Positions 1-6,329 are shown, numbered from the stretch's first letter. The stretch is DNA of 7,160 bases from Acidobacteriaceae bacterium (GCA_003167305.1 PMTP01000188.1:4449-11608); one strand, 5' to 3'. Notes: generated by a model not told the origin, from the letters alone. Translations and numbers: made by a program.

Positions 1-444
1 GTGGTGCTGGAGATGGCGGCTGGAACCAGCGTGGCGCAAGCCGCGGCCGATGAGCAGAGCGCGGCCGCGACCGGCGACGGCAAGCCCGCAGATGGGCAGG
101 TTGCGGGCGAATCTCCTGAAAAACAACCGTCAGGGGCTAAAGCCCCCGTTGATTCTGCCGGCGTAATCTCCGGGCTAAAGCCCGGAGCTACCGCCCATAC
201 CGGCCAGTCACGGTCTACTACTCCGATGAAGCCAGACAAGGCTGGTGCAAAGCCGGTTGGGAATCACTCGACCAAGCCGATCAATTCGACGGCGCATAAG
301 AACGCAAAATCCGTGAAGGTCTCCGCTGCGAAGGCGGCAAAGGCAAAGAAGCGCGCGGAGGCCAAACCCGCCGCGCTGAACGCGAGCAGGCAGAAGAGCG
401 CCCCAACCATACGTCCGGTCGCGTCGGCCGGGATGGGTCAGTGA
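1..444 (+). CDS. C-terminal tail of a truncated protein, probably FtsQ (partial, 5' end outside window)
   Basis: An open frame runs in from the left edge and stops at TGA 442-444. The GTG at base 1 is probably an internal Val codon, not a start. The 147 visible residues are low complexity: Ala, Lys, Pro, Ser and Gly dominate, there is no hydrophobic segment, and residues ~100-125 are a very basic Ala/Lys stretch resembling histone H1 tails. No domain can be recognised. The gene lies directly upstream of ftsA with a 4-base stop/start overlap (GTGA). In many bacteria ftsQ holds that place, so a disordered periplasmic extension of FtsQ is the best guess, by position only. Two palindromes at 133-146 and 168-187 are translated as part of the protein (around residues 45-49 and 57-62). 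FtsQ would be a bitopic protein bridging early and late divisome proteins. The frame is certain; the identity is inferred. Confidence 0.55.
   Translation: MVLEMAAGTSVAQAAADEQSAAATGDGKPADGQVAGESPEKQPSGAKAPVDSAGVISGLKPGATAHTGQSRSTTPMKPDKAGAKPVGNHSTKPINSTAHKNAKSVKVSAAKAAKAKKRAEAKPAALNASRQKSAPTIRPVASAGMGQ
131..190. repeat. Pair of GGGCTAAAGCCC-type palindromes inside a coding region (REP-like)
   Basis: Two near-identical palindromes sit 21 bases apart. The first has arms GGGGCT (133-138) and AGCCCC (141-146) around AA. The second has arms CTCCGGGCT (168-176) and AGCCCGGAG (179-187), also around AA. The shared core is GGGCTAAAGCCC. The spacer is less GC-rich than its surroundings. The two copies are read in different frames, giving GAKAP and GLKPGA, so the element was not shaped by protein selection. 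I recall similar paired elements dispersed in acidobacterial genomes; this is memory, not a search. There is no T-tract, so a terminator is unlikely. Confidence 0.6.
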
Positions 445-1658
445 GTGAGATGAGCCAGAGGCAAGACAATCTGATCGTAGCGCTGGACATCGGCAGCGCG
501 TGGACCCGCGTGCTGGCGGCGGAGTTGTATGAAGGCGCGCCGCGCTACTGCGGACATGGAGTGGTGGCGTCGGCGGGGATGCGCAAGGGGCTGATCGCCG
601 AACTTGGCCCGGCCGCCAAGTCGGTGAAGGCAGCGATTGAGCAGGCCGAGTTTGTGGCCTGCGCCAACATCGGCGAGTGCGCGGTGGGCGTGGGCGGACC
701 GCACATTCGCGGACTCAACACCAACGGCGGAATCGAGCTGGGCGGCCGCATGCGCGAGATCGACGCGGAGGATGTGCGTAAAGTCGTCGAGCAGGCGCGG
801 GCCGTGGAGCGGCCTCCCGACCGCGAGATTCTGCACCTGCTGCGCCGCCATTTTATCCTCGACGGCCAGCCGGGCATCTTCGACCCGGTGGGCATGGTAG
901 GCAAGCGGCTGGAAGTCGAACTGCACATCGCCACCTGCTCAGGCAGCGCGCTTCAGAGTACAGTCACCTGCGCCAATCGCGCCGGCTTGGAAGTGACCGA
1001 AGCCCTTCTCGAATCGATTGCCGCCGCCGAGGCCGTTCTTTCGGCTGACGAGCGGGAGCTGGGCGTCTGTCTGCTGGACGTCGGCTGCCACTCCAGCGAT
1101 CTGGTGGTGTTCTTTGAGGGCGCGGTGGTGCATACGGGCTCCATTCCGATTGGCGGACAGCACTTTACCAACGACCTGGCGGTGGGCTTGCAGATGCCTG
1201 TGGCCCTGACCGAGGAGCTGAAGTGCCGCTACGGCAACGTCGTGGTGACGGATGTGCCGCAGGGTGAGGAGATTGAGATTGCCAACCCTCAGCCGCAGAT
1301 GCTGAGCCTGCGCAGGGTAGCCGAGATCCTGGAGCCGCGGGGCTGCGAACTGCTTCAATACGTCAAAGAGAACTTGCGCCTGGGCGGTGTGCTGGAGGCC
1401 CTGGGTGCAGGCTGCGTGCTCACCGGCGGCGGGGCGATGCTGCCCGGCATGCTCGACATAACTGAGAGTCAATTGCGGGTTCCGGCGCGCACCGGCCTCC
1501 CGGTTCGCCTCTCGCATATGCCCCCCGAGCTGGTTCATCCGGGGTTTTCGGTGGCGATTGGCATGATTCTTTATGCCAATCGCACTCGATCGAATCATTT
1601 AGAAGAGAGCACCACATGGCGCTCCAAAGTGCGCGCCGCTTTTGCAGGAAGTTATTAA
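441..1658 (+). CDS. ftsA: Cell division protein FtsA (actin-like membrane anchor of the Z-ring)
   Basis: FtsA is an actin/Hsp70-fold ATP-binding protein that tethers FtsZ filaments to the inner membrane and recruits later divisome proteins. The product is 405 residues, close to the usual ~420. Phosphate-1 motif ALDIGSAWTR is at 14-23. The 1C subdomain typical of FtsA follows, with AVGVGGPHIRGLNT at 81-94. Phosphate-2 is DVGCHSSDLVVF at 213-224, where the usual Gly/Ser-rich loop contains His. The adenosine motif VLTGGGAMLPG is at 326-336. The last ~15 residues (WRSKVRAAFAGSY) form a basic, amphipathic helix suited to membrane targeting. The GTG start at 441 overlaps the upstream stop as GTGA, implying translational coupling. 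An in-frame ATG at 450 is an alternative start that would drop three residues. ftsZ follows 57 bases later. Confidence 0.95.
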   Translation: MSEMSQRQDNLIVALDIGSAWTRVLAAELYEGAPRYCGHGVVASAGMRKGLIAELGPAAKSVKAAIEQAEFVACANIGECAVGVGGPHIRGLNTNGGIELGGRMREIDAEDVRKVVEQARAVERPPDREILHLLRRHFILDGQPGIFDPVGMVGKRLEVELHIATCSGSALQSTVTCANRAGLEVTEALLESIAAAEAVLSADERELGVCLLDVGCHSSDLVVFFEGAVVHTGSIPIGGQHFTNDLAVGLQMPVALTEELKCRYGNVVVTDVPQGEEIEIANPQPQMLSLRRVAEILEPRGCELLQYVKENLRLGGVLEALGAGCVLTGGGAMLPGMLDITESQLRVPARTGLPVRLSHMPPELVHPGFSVAIGMILYANRTRSNHLEESTTWRSKVRAAFAGSY

Positions 1659-1668
1659 CCGCTATCAT
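1640..1668 (+). promoter_or_regulatory. Possible sigma70-type promoter for ftsZ overlapping the end of ftsA
   Basis: TTTGCA (1641-1646, 4 of 6 consensus bases) and TATCAT (1663-1668, 5 of 6) are separated by 16 bases. A transcript would start near 1675, about 40 bases before the ftsZ ATG. This would give ftsZ transcription independent of ftsA, which is common in dcw clusters. The -35 match is weak, so this is only a candidate. Confidence 0.3.
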
Positions 1669-1693
1669 TCGATGTCAAATCATTCGAGGTCAG
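1664..1693. repeat. 15-bp tandem direct repeat upstream of ftsZ
   Basis: ATCATTCGATGTCAA (1664-1678) is followed immediately by ATCATTCGAGGTCAG (1679-1693), matching at 13 of 15 bases. The repeat fills most of the ftsA-ftsZ gap, overlaps the candidate -10 box, and ends 5 bases before the ftsZ Shine-Dalgarno sequence. A tandem operator for a regulator or a simple duplication are both possible. Confidence 0.55.
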
Positions 1694-1698
1694 AAATC

Positions 1699-1704
1699 AG
1701 GAGG
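1699..1704 (+). promoter_or_regulatory. Shine-Dalgarno sequence of ftsZ
   Basis: AGGAGG is a perfect match to the anti-Shine-Dalgarno core. It lies 11 bases before the ATG at 1716, slightly long but acceptable. An ATG at 1705 lies between them in another frame and is not the start. An in-frame ATG at 1746 has only a weaker GGGGAG in front of it, so 1716 is preferred. Confidence 0.7.
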
Positions 1705-1715
1705 ATGGAGCCCAA

Positions 1716-3203
1716 ATGGAAGAGCAGAAGAGTGAAGGCGGGGAGATGCGCATTCAATATCACGAGGAGAGCCCGCGCGGCGCCCGCATCAAGGTCATCG
1801 GCGTAGGCGGAGGCGGCGGCAACGCCGTCAATCGCATGATCGAGGCCCGCATGGAGGGCGTGGAGTTTATTGCCGCCAACACCGACGTGCAGGCGCTCAA
1901 GGTCTCCCATGCGCCGGTCAAGCTGCAACTCGGCGTCCGGCTCACCTCCGGGCTGGGCGCGGGGGCTAATCCCGACGTGGGACGGCGCGCCGCTTTGGAA
2001 GACTCGGAGAAGATCATCGAGGCCCTGGAAGGCGCGGACATGGTCTTCGTTACTGCCGGCCTGGGCGGTGGAACGGGCACAGGCGCCGCGCCGGTGATCG
2101 CCTCGCTGGCCAGCGAGATGGGCATTTTGACCGTGGCCGTGGTCACCTGTCCCTTCGGCTTTGAGGGCAAGCGCCGCCAGCGGCAGGCCGAACAGGGCTT
2201 GAAGGAACTGCTGGAAAGCGTTGACACGATGATTGTTATTCCCAACGAGAAGCTGCTGGCCGTGGCCAAGGACGCCGGCTTCTTTGAGAGCTTTCGCATC
2301 GCCGACGACGTATTGCGCCAGGGCGTGCAAGGCATCAGCGACATTATCACCATCCCCGGCATTATCAACCGCGACTTTGCCGACGTGAAGACCACCATGG
2401 CTGGGATGGGCCACGCGGTGATGGGCACGGCGGTGCGCTCGGGCGAGAATCGCGCCATGGAAGCGGCCCAGGCGGCGATGGCCTCGCCGTTGCTCGAAGC
2501 CGGCGCCATCGACGGCGCGCGCGGCATCCTCATCAACATCACCGGCTCCAGCTCGCTCAAGCTCTCCGAGGTCAACCAGGCCTCGTCGCTCATCCAGTCC
2601 GCCGCTCACGAGGACGCGAACATCATCTTTGGCGCCGTACTGGACGAGAAGATGGGCGAAGAGGTCAAGATCACCGTCATCGCCACCGGCTTCCGCAACC
2701 AGATGCCGGAGCGGCGCGAACGTATGTTGAGCGTGCAAGAACCGTCCGTGGTTTCGATTCCACTGGATTCAGATTCAATGGCCTCGGTTCCTCTGGCTGC
2801 GCCCGAAAACAGGCTTCCGTCGACTCCGCCCGCTCCTGCTCTCGAGCCGGCTCTTGCGCCTGCATCTCCGCCGCGCTTCCTCTCACAGGCTGAAGAGGAA
2901 GAACCGGAAGACGTGGTCGAAGCAGAGGATGTGGTTGAGCCCGATGAAGAAGACGGGCCTAACTATTTTTCCGCCACTGCGCCTTCTGCGGACACAACCG
3001 GCGCAGAGCCAGAAATTGACGAAACTGACAGGGATCTTCAACAGGAGGAAATGGAACCGGCGGCCAATCCTGCAAGGCCGAAGTTTGCCGAGTTGTCCGA
3101 GGAGCCGGCCTACACCCCGCCGCCCAGTGAATACGTAGAGACCAACGTAGAGACGCAACCGGATCTGGAGAAGCCGACTTTCCTGCGGCGGCTGGGGTTT
3201 TAG
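1716..3203 (+). CDS. ftsZ: Cell division protein FtsZ (tubulin-like GTPase)
   Basis: FtsZ polymerises with GTP into the cytokinetic ring at midcell. The nucleotide-binding domain begins with [14 protein letters not shown] at 28-41, then AANTDVQAL at 53-61. The tubulin signature GGGTGTG is at 117-123. The T7 synergy loop NRDFADV is at 218-224, with acidic residues D220 and D223 in the positions that drive GTP hydrolysis on the neighbouring subunit. The conserved core ends near residue 330. A disordered linker of ~150 residues follows, Pro-rich first and then strongly acidic (E/D runs at 391-413 and 430-448). It ends in a C-terminal peptide, [13 protein letters not shown] (483-495), that matches the D..P.FLRR motif which binds FtsA and other partners. 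At 495 residues it is longer than the ~380 of E. coli FtsZ because of the linker. No terminator hairpin is visible after the stop. Confidence 0.98.
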   Translation: MEEQKSEGGEMRIQYHEESPRGARIKVIGVGGGGGNAVNRMIEARMEGVEFIAANTDVQALKVSHAPVKLQLGVRLTSGLGAGANPDVGRRAALEDSEKIIEALEGADMVFVTAGLGGGTGTGAAPVIASLASEMGILTVAVVTCPFGFEGKRRQRQAEQGLKELLESVDTMIVIPNEKLLAVAKDAGFFESFRIADDVLRQGVQGISDIITIPGIINRDFADVKTTMAGMGHAVMGTAVRSGENRAMEAAQAAMASPLLEAGAIDGARGILINITGSSSLKLSEVNQASSLIQSAAHEDANIIFGAVLDEKMGEEVKITVIATGFRNQMPERRERMLSVQEPSVVSIPLDSDSMASVPLAAPENRLPSTPPAPALEPALAPASPPRFLSQAEEEEPEDVVEAEDVVEPDEEDGPNYFSATAPSADTTGAEPEIDETDRDLQQEEMEPAANPARPKFAELSEEPAYTPPPSEYVETNVETQPDLEKPTFLRRLGF

Positions 3204-3225
3204 GTAACCAAGGTACTGGGAGTTG

Positions 3226-3253
3226 TTCACAATTGACCACAAAGGAGTATAGT
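3226..3253 (+). promoter_or_regulatory. Candidate promoter for the transpeptidase gene
   Basis: TTCACA (3226-3231, 5 of 6 consensus bases) and TATAGT (3248-3253, 5 of 6) are separated by 16 bases. It lies 23 bases after the ftsZ stop. A transcript from it would start near 3260 and have a leader of about 200 bases before the ATG at 3460. The local base composition is AT-richer than the flanking genes. Another possible -35, TTGACC (3233-3238), has no well-placed -10. Confidence 0.45.
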
Positions 3254-3259
3254 GCAATA

Positions 3260-3459
3260 TAGCTCTACAAATGCAAGACTGCCTCTTGCGCCGACAGACG
3301 GTGCGCTGGGATCAGAGTTGGCTTTATCCGCAACAGGGACTGTAAGTTATGTACGGAATGGCCGATAAGAGTGGTATTCCAGTTGCAATGGCATGAAGTG
3401 CGTACCTCCGAGGGGGACGCGCGGCACGGCACTCCGTTAGGAGAGAGGAATCTGGCTGG
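3260..3459 (+). promoter_or_regulatory. Structured leader upstream of the transpeptidase, no known riboswitch class recognised
   Basis: About 200 bases without a convincing gene hold three predicted hairpins. One has arms GCGCCG (3288-3293) and CGGTGC (3299-3304). The second has GGAAT plus GCC (3355-3363, one bulged G) pairing with GGTATTCC (3373-3380). The third has GTGCGT plus CCT (3398-3407, one bulged A) pairing with GGG plus ACGCGC (3414-3422). No T-tract follows the third, so it is not a simple terminator. Its left arm includes ACCTCC (3404-3409), which could instead pair with the Shine-Dalgarno region AGGAGAGAGG (3439-3448). Two tiny frames at 3271-3345 (24 codons) and 3349-3396 (15 codons) share the downstream gene's frame but lack clear ribosome sites. 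I matched it to no known riboswitch consensus. Confidence 0.35.
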
Positions 3460-4776
3460 ATGATATTTCCCCGCGTTTGGGCAGTTGCATTGATTTTGAC
3501 CGGTTGCGCCGGGGGCGCGGCGGCGCTGGACGTGCCGCACTCGCCGCACCGCGCCAAGGCCACGGAAAAGCATCTGACAGAGCCCCATCGCGCTATCGGC
3601 CATCACGCCGCGGCTGCAAAAGCTGCCCAGCCGGCTGCGAAGTCCACGACCGCTCACACTGGGGCTGTTCATTCCACGTCGAAAGCCGCGCCTGCGGGAC
3701 AGGCCCGCCTGACCGCAAGAGGCAACGTCAGAGCCTATGCGCGCCGCGGCGCCCTCGCCTCCCGCCGCCATCACTCCTATGAGCGCTTTACAGCCAGCTC
3801 CTTCGCCAAGGGAGACTTTCTTGCCGACGATGTGACGGCCGGCGAGGATCCAGTGGTCCGCCAGGCGGCCATCGACGCCCTCGGCGACATGAATGGCACA
3901 GCGGTGGTCATCGACCCCTCCAACGGGCGCATACTGGCGATGGTCAACCAGAAGCTCGCCCTCTCGCCCGGAGCCGAACCCTGCTCCACCATCAAGCTCA
4001 CGGTTGCCATGGCCGCGCTCTCCGAAGGGCTGGTCACACGCGACACGCCCGTTCAGTTGGCCGGGTTCCGCATGAATATGACCCAGGCGCTGGCCAAAAG
4101 CAACAACCTCTACTTCGAGGAATTGGGCAGGGAACTGGGCTTTAACCGCGTGCGCCACTACGCTAACCAATTCGGCCTGGGCGAGCTGGCCGGCTACAAC
4201 ATCGAAGGCGAGCAGTTGGGCGTCTATCCGGATCAGGAATTGCCTGCCGCCGAGGGTGGCGTGGGCCGCATGTGCAGCTTCGGCCAGGGCGTCTCGCTCA
4301 CCCCGCTGCAACTGGGCGCCTTTGTGGCCGCCATCGCCAACGGCGGAACTCTCTACTATTTGCAGCATCCGGCTACGCCGGAAGAGGCCGCCAATCTCGA
4401 ACCCAAGGTCAAGCGCACCCTGGACATTGCCCGTTACGTTCCTGACATCGAGGACGGCATGGCCGGCGCGGTCGAGTACGGCACCGCCCGCCGCCTGCGC
4501 GCCAACTTCAACGAGCTGCCCGTCTTCGGCAAGACCGGAACCTGCTCGGATAAGGGAACCCGCTTCGGCTGGTTCGCCTCCTACTCCGACTCGCCCCAGG
4601 GCAGCCTGGTCACGGTCTTCTTCCTGGAAGGCGGAAGGCCCACCTTCGGCCCCCGCGCCGCCGAATTGACCGGCGCGTTCTACAAGAACCTCTGGGACCG
4701 TAACTGGTTCGCCTCCAAGGGCCAGCAGGATGCGGCGGCCATTCAGACCGCGCCTTCGCAACAGGCGCAGCCTTAG
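3460..4776 (+). CDS. Exported stand-alone penicillin-binding transpeptidase-domain protein
   Basis: The 438-residue product contains the penicillin-binding transpeptidase fold with all three active-site motifs: STIK with nucleophile S176 and K179, SNN at 214-216, and KTG at 358-360. GQGVSLTPLQLGAF (275-288) is the strand/helix region typical of class B PBPs. Such enzymes crosslink peptidoglycan stem peptides in the periplasm. The N-terminus MIFPRVWAVALILTGC has a short hydrophobic core and a possible lipobox LTGC (Cys16); signal peptidase I cleavage after AAA is the alternative. Residues ~24-110 are an Ala/His/Lys/Arg-rich linker in place of the usual PBP dimerisation domain. SxxK-to-SxN spacing is 38 residues, shorter than the ~50-60 of E. 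coli PBP3 or pneumococcal PBP2x; SxN-to-KTG (144) is PBP-like and unlike class D beta-lactamases. The start is secure: no other start codon lies in frame after the TGA at 3394-3396, and a purine-rich ribosome site precedes the ATG. Confidence 0.85.
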   Translation: MIFPRVWAVALILTGCAGGAAALDVPHSPHRAKATEKHLTEPHRAIGHHAAAAKAAQPAAKSTTAHTGAVHSTSKAAPAGQARLTARGNVRAYARRGALASRRHHSYERFTASSFAKGDFLADDVTAGEDPVVRQAAIDALGDMNGTAVVIDPSNGRILAMVNQKLALSPGAEPCSTIKLTVAMAALSEGLVTRDTPVQLAGFRMNMTQALAKSNNLYFEELGRELGFNRVRHYANQFGLGELAGYNIEGEQLGVYPDQELPAAEGGVGRMCSFGQGVSLTPLQLGAFVAAIANGGTLYYLQHPATPEEAANLEPKVKRTLDIARYVPDIEDGMAGAVEYGTARRLRANFNELPVFGKTGTCSDKGTRFGWFASYSDSPQGSLVTVFFLEGGRPTFGPRAAELTGAFYKNLWDRNWFASKGQQDAAAIQTAPSQQAQP

Positions 4777-4814
4777 AGCGGCGATCTTTCCGACAGTCTG
4801 AGATCAATCGAATG

Positions 4815-4836
4815 GGCCGCCTTCGGGCGGCCTTTT
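4815..4836 (+). terminator. Rho-independent terminator after the transpeptidase gene
   Basis: A perfect 7-bp stem, GGCCGCC (4815-4821) and GGCGGCC (4826-4832), closes a stable TTCG tetraloop and is followed by TTTTA. It lies 38 bases after the stop at 4776 and separates this gene from the DedA-rhodanese gene. Confidence 0.9.
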
Positions 4837-4984
4837 ACTATGTTTGCGCGTTGAAGCGAATGCATGAAGCCAACATGCTCAGAAAATCATCTGATTAGAT
4901 GAGGCCGCTCGAACTCTTCTGCAATTTTCTACCCTGACGGGGCTGCGCGGTCTGACTCCTGCAAGTGAAAACAGGGTCATCTCC
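4837..4984. other. Intergenic region before the DedA-rhodanese gene, with an inverted repeat
   Basis: This gap follows the terminator and should hold the promoter of the next gene, but I see no convincing -35/-10 pair; TTGAAG at 4851-4856 has only a poor -10. A perfect inverted repeat TCATCT (4887-4892), GATT, AGATGA (4897-4902) could be an operator. A shorter one, GCATG (4862-4866) and CATGC (4874-4878), lies just upstream. AGGG at 4973-4976 is a modest ribosome site for the ATG at 4985. Confidence 0.35.
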
Positions 4985-5941
4985 ATGGCTTTACCCGAAC
5001 ACATTTTGCTCCTCTACGGCTATCTGCTGCTCTTTGCCTGGGTTCTGGTGGAGCAGTTGGGGATTCCCCTGCCCGCCACGCCGGTTCTATTGGCCGCCGG
5101 AGCTCTCTCCGCCGAGCACGAACTCAGCTTTGCCTTCGCCTTTCTGGCTGGCCTGGCTGCCTCGCTCCTGGCTGACACCGCCTGGTTTCTCATCGGCCGC
5201 CGTTATGGCCACCATGTGCTGCGTGTTCTGTGCAAGCTGTCGCTGGAACCCACGACCTGCGTCCGCCGCACGCAGAATTCCTTTGGCCGTCGCCGCGAGG
5301 TCACCCTTATGATCGCCAAGTTTGTGCCCGGCCTGGCCACACTGGCCCCACCGGTAGCCGGACAGAACGGGATGGACTTTCGCCGCTTTCTCATCTTCGA
5401 CGCCATCGGCGCGGCGGCGTGGGTGGGCGCTCTGCTCACCGTCGGCCGCTTCTTCGGCGATCTGCTCCAGCGCAATCCCAGCCTGCTCGAATGGGTGGGC
5501 CGTTTCTCAGGCGCCTTGCTGATCCTGGGCATTCTGGGATTTTTTGTTGGCCGAGTCGTCCGCCGCCGCATGGTGATCAAGAAGCTCGTCGCCGCTCGTT
5601 TGGAACCCGAAGAATTGAAGCGGCAACTTGACGCCGGTGAGGAGGTCTTCATCGTGGACTTGCGCCATCCGCTCGAATTGGCGTCAGATCCTTTCACACT
5701 GCCCGGCGCGCTCCATTTCTCGCCTGAGACACTGGCCGAGCGCCATCACGAGATTCCCCGCGACCGCGACATCGTGCTTTTTTGCTCCTGCCCCAACGAG
5801 GCTACCGCCGCCAAAACCGCCATGACCCTGCACAAGCTGGGCATTGAGCGCATCCGCCCCTTGCGCGGCGGCTACGACGAGTGGAAGCGGCTGGGATTCC
5901 CTGTGGATGCGGTTGCATCGGCTCTGCCGGTTGCGGATTAA
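4985..5941 (+). CDS. DedA-family membrane protein fused to a C-terminal rhodanese domain
   Basis: The 318-residue product has two parts. Residues 1-~195 are a DedA/VTT domain: hydrophobic segments at ~8-24, ~30-42, ~48-72, ~138-155 and ~172-192; re-entrant motif EQLGIPLPATP at 23-33; and KFVPGLATLAPPVAGQNGM at 112-130. That second motif corresponds to the DedA F-x-R-x-P-G-x-R...AG signature, but both Arg positions are replaced (Lys112 and a non-basic residue). DedA proteins are implicated in flipping undecaprenyl phosphate or phospholipid. Residues ~205-310 are a rhodanese domain on the cytoplasmic side, with DLRHPLELA at 225-233 and active loop CSCPNEATAA at 267-276. Cys267 is the aligned sulfur acceptor, with a second Cys at 269. 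GGYDEWKRLGFPV at 295-307 is the typical rhodanese end. Its substrate is unknown. The cytochrome gene follows closely. Confidence 0.88.
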   Translation: MALPEHILLLYGYLLLFAWVLVEQLGIPLPATPVLLAAGALSAEHELSFAFAFLAGLAASLLADTAWFLIGRRYGHHVLRVLCKLSLEPTTCVRRTQNSFGRRREVTLMIAKFVPGLATLAPPVAGQNGMDFRRFLIFDAIGAAAWVGALLTVGRFFGDLLQRNPSLLEWVGRFSGALLILGILGFFVGRVVRRRMVIKKLVAARLEPEELKRQLDAGEEVFIVDLRHPLELASDPFTLPGALHFSPETLAERHHEIPRDRDIVLFCSCPNEATAAKTAMTLHKLGIERIRPLRGGYDEWKRLGFPVDAVASALPVAD

Positions 5942-5956
5942 GGCATAATCATATCT

Positions 5957-5960
5957 GAGG
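5957..5960 (+). promoter_or_regulatory. Ribosome-binding site supporting a CTG start for the cytochrome gene
   Basis: GAGG lies 9 bases before CTG at 5970, an ideal spacing. No ATG, GTG or TTG occurs in frame between the TAA at 5946-5948 and the GTG at 6009. The GTG at 5972 is in another frame and hits TAA after five codons. Confidence 0.4.
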
Positions 5961-5969
5961 CGCAAGAAT

Positions 5970-6317
5970 CTGTGCATTTTTCGAAGTAAACTCTTCCTTT
6001 GCATTGCAGTGACAGCCTGTTTGACTGGCTGCCACTCAGCACCTTCGCTGACTCCGCAGGAAGTGGAAGGCAAGCACCTCTACCAGGTTCGTTGCGCCCA
6101 CTGCCACGAGGAGAACGACCTGGCACTCAAGAAGATTCCTCCTGACTTGCACGGCGTATTCGACCATAAGACCCTGCCCAGCGGCGCTCCGGCCACCGAC
6201 GCGGCTGTGCGACAGAATGTACTGACCGGGAAGGGAATGATGCCCGGCTTCAGCGGCCGCTTCACCGAAGAGCAAATGGCCGCGCTGATTGCCTACCTAC
6301 ACACGGGGTTGCGCTGA
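5970..6317 (+). CDS. Small lipoprotein c-type cytochrome (monohaem, probable CTG start)
   Basis: This is a class I-like monohaem cytochrome c, an electron carrier that should sit on the outer face of the membrane. With the CTG start at 5970 it has 115 residues. The haem-binding motif CAHCH is at 42-46. A Met in KGMMPGF (~88-94) is the likely sixth ligand, and FTEEQMAALIAYLHT forms the usual C-terminal helix. The first canonical start, GTG at 6009, would give 102 residues but leaves only MTACLTG before the lipobox Cys, too short for export. The upstream codons encode MCIFRSKLFLCIAVTACLTG then Cys21: a basic n-region, hydrophobic core and LTGC lipobox. Export and lipidation therefore favour a start at CTG 5970; ATT 5976 is a weaker choice. 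The gene begins 28 bases after the DedA-rhodanese stop, so the two are likely cotranscribed. Cytochrome identity is firm; the start is inferred. Confidence 0.8.
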   Translation: MCIFRSKLFLCIAVTACLTGCHSAPSLTPQEVEGKHLYQVRCAHCHEENDLALKKIPPDLHGVFDHKTLPSGAPATDAAVRQNVLTGKGMMPGFSGRFTEEQMAALIAYLHTGLR

Positions 6318-6329
6318 GACCGAGCCGCA

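Noticed and set aside
133..187. Palindrome pair as a CRISPR fragment or terminator
   Set aside because: Only two copies with different arm lengths, a 21-base spacer, no T-tract, and the sequence is translated without stops.
1680..2738. Long open frame on the minus strand opposite ftsZ
   Set aside because: It mirrors the high-GC third positions of ftsZ; the translation has no recognisable motif and no ribosome site, and ftsZ itself is unambiguous.
3271..3396. Two tiny frames (24 and 15 codons) in the transpeptidase leader as real genes
   Set aside because: No clear Shine-Dalgarno, and the second lacks the GC-rich third positions of neighbouring genes. They remain possible leader peptides but are not supportable as genes.
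3398..3422. GC-rich hairpin as a terminator
   Set aside because: No T-tract follows and the transpeptidase ribosome site comes soon after; a folding role in the leader fits better.
3265..4761. 498-codon open frame on the minus strand opposite the transpeptidase and its leader
   Set aside because: Low-complexity Gly/Ala/Arg/His-rich translation without domains; the plus-strand gene has all three PBP motifs, a signal peptide and a terminator.
4851..4879. TTGAAG / CATGCT as a promoter for the DedA-rhodanese gene
   Set aside because: The -10 matches only three of six bases and lies over 100 bases from the start codon; not convincing.
5972..5989. GTG at 5972 as the cytochrome start
   Set aside because: It is out of frame with the cytochrome and reaches TAA after five codons.
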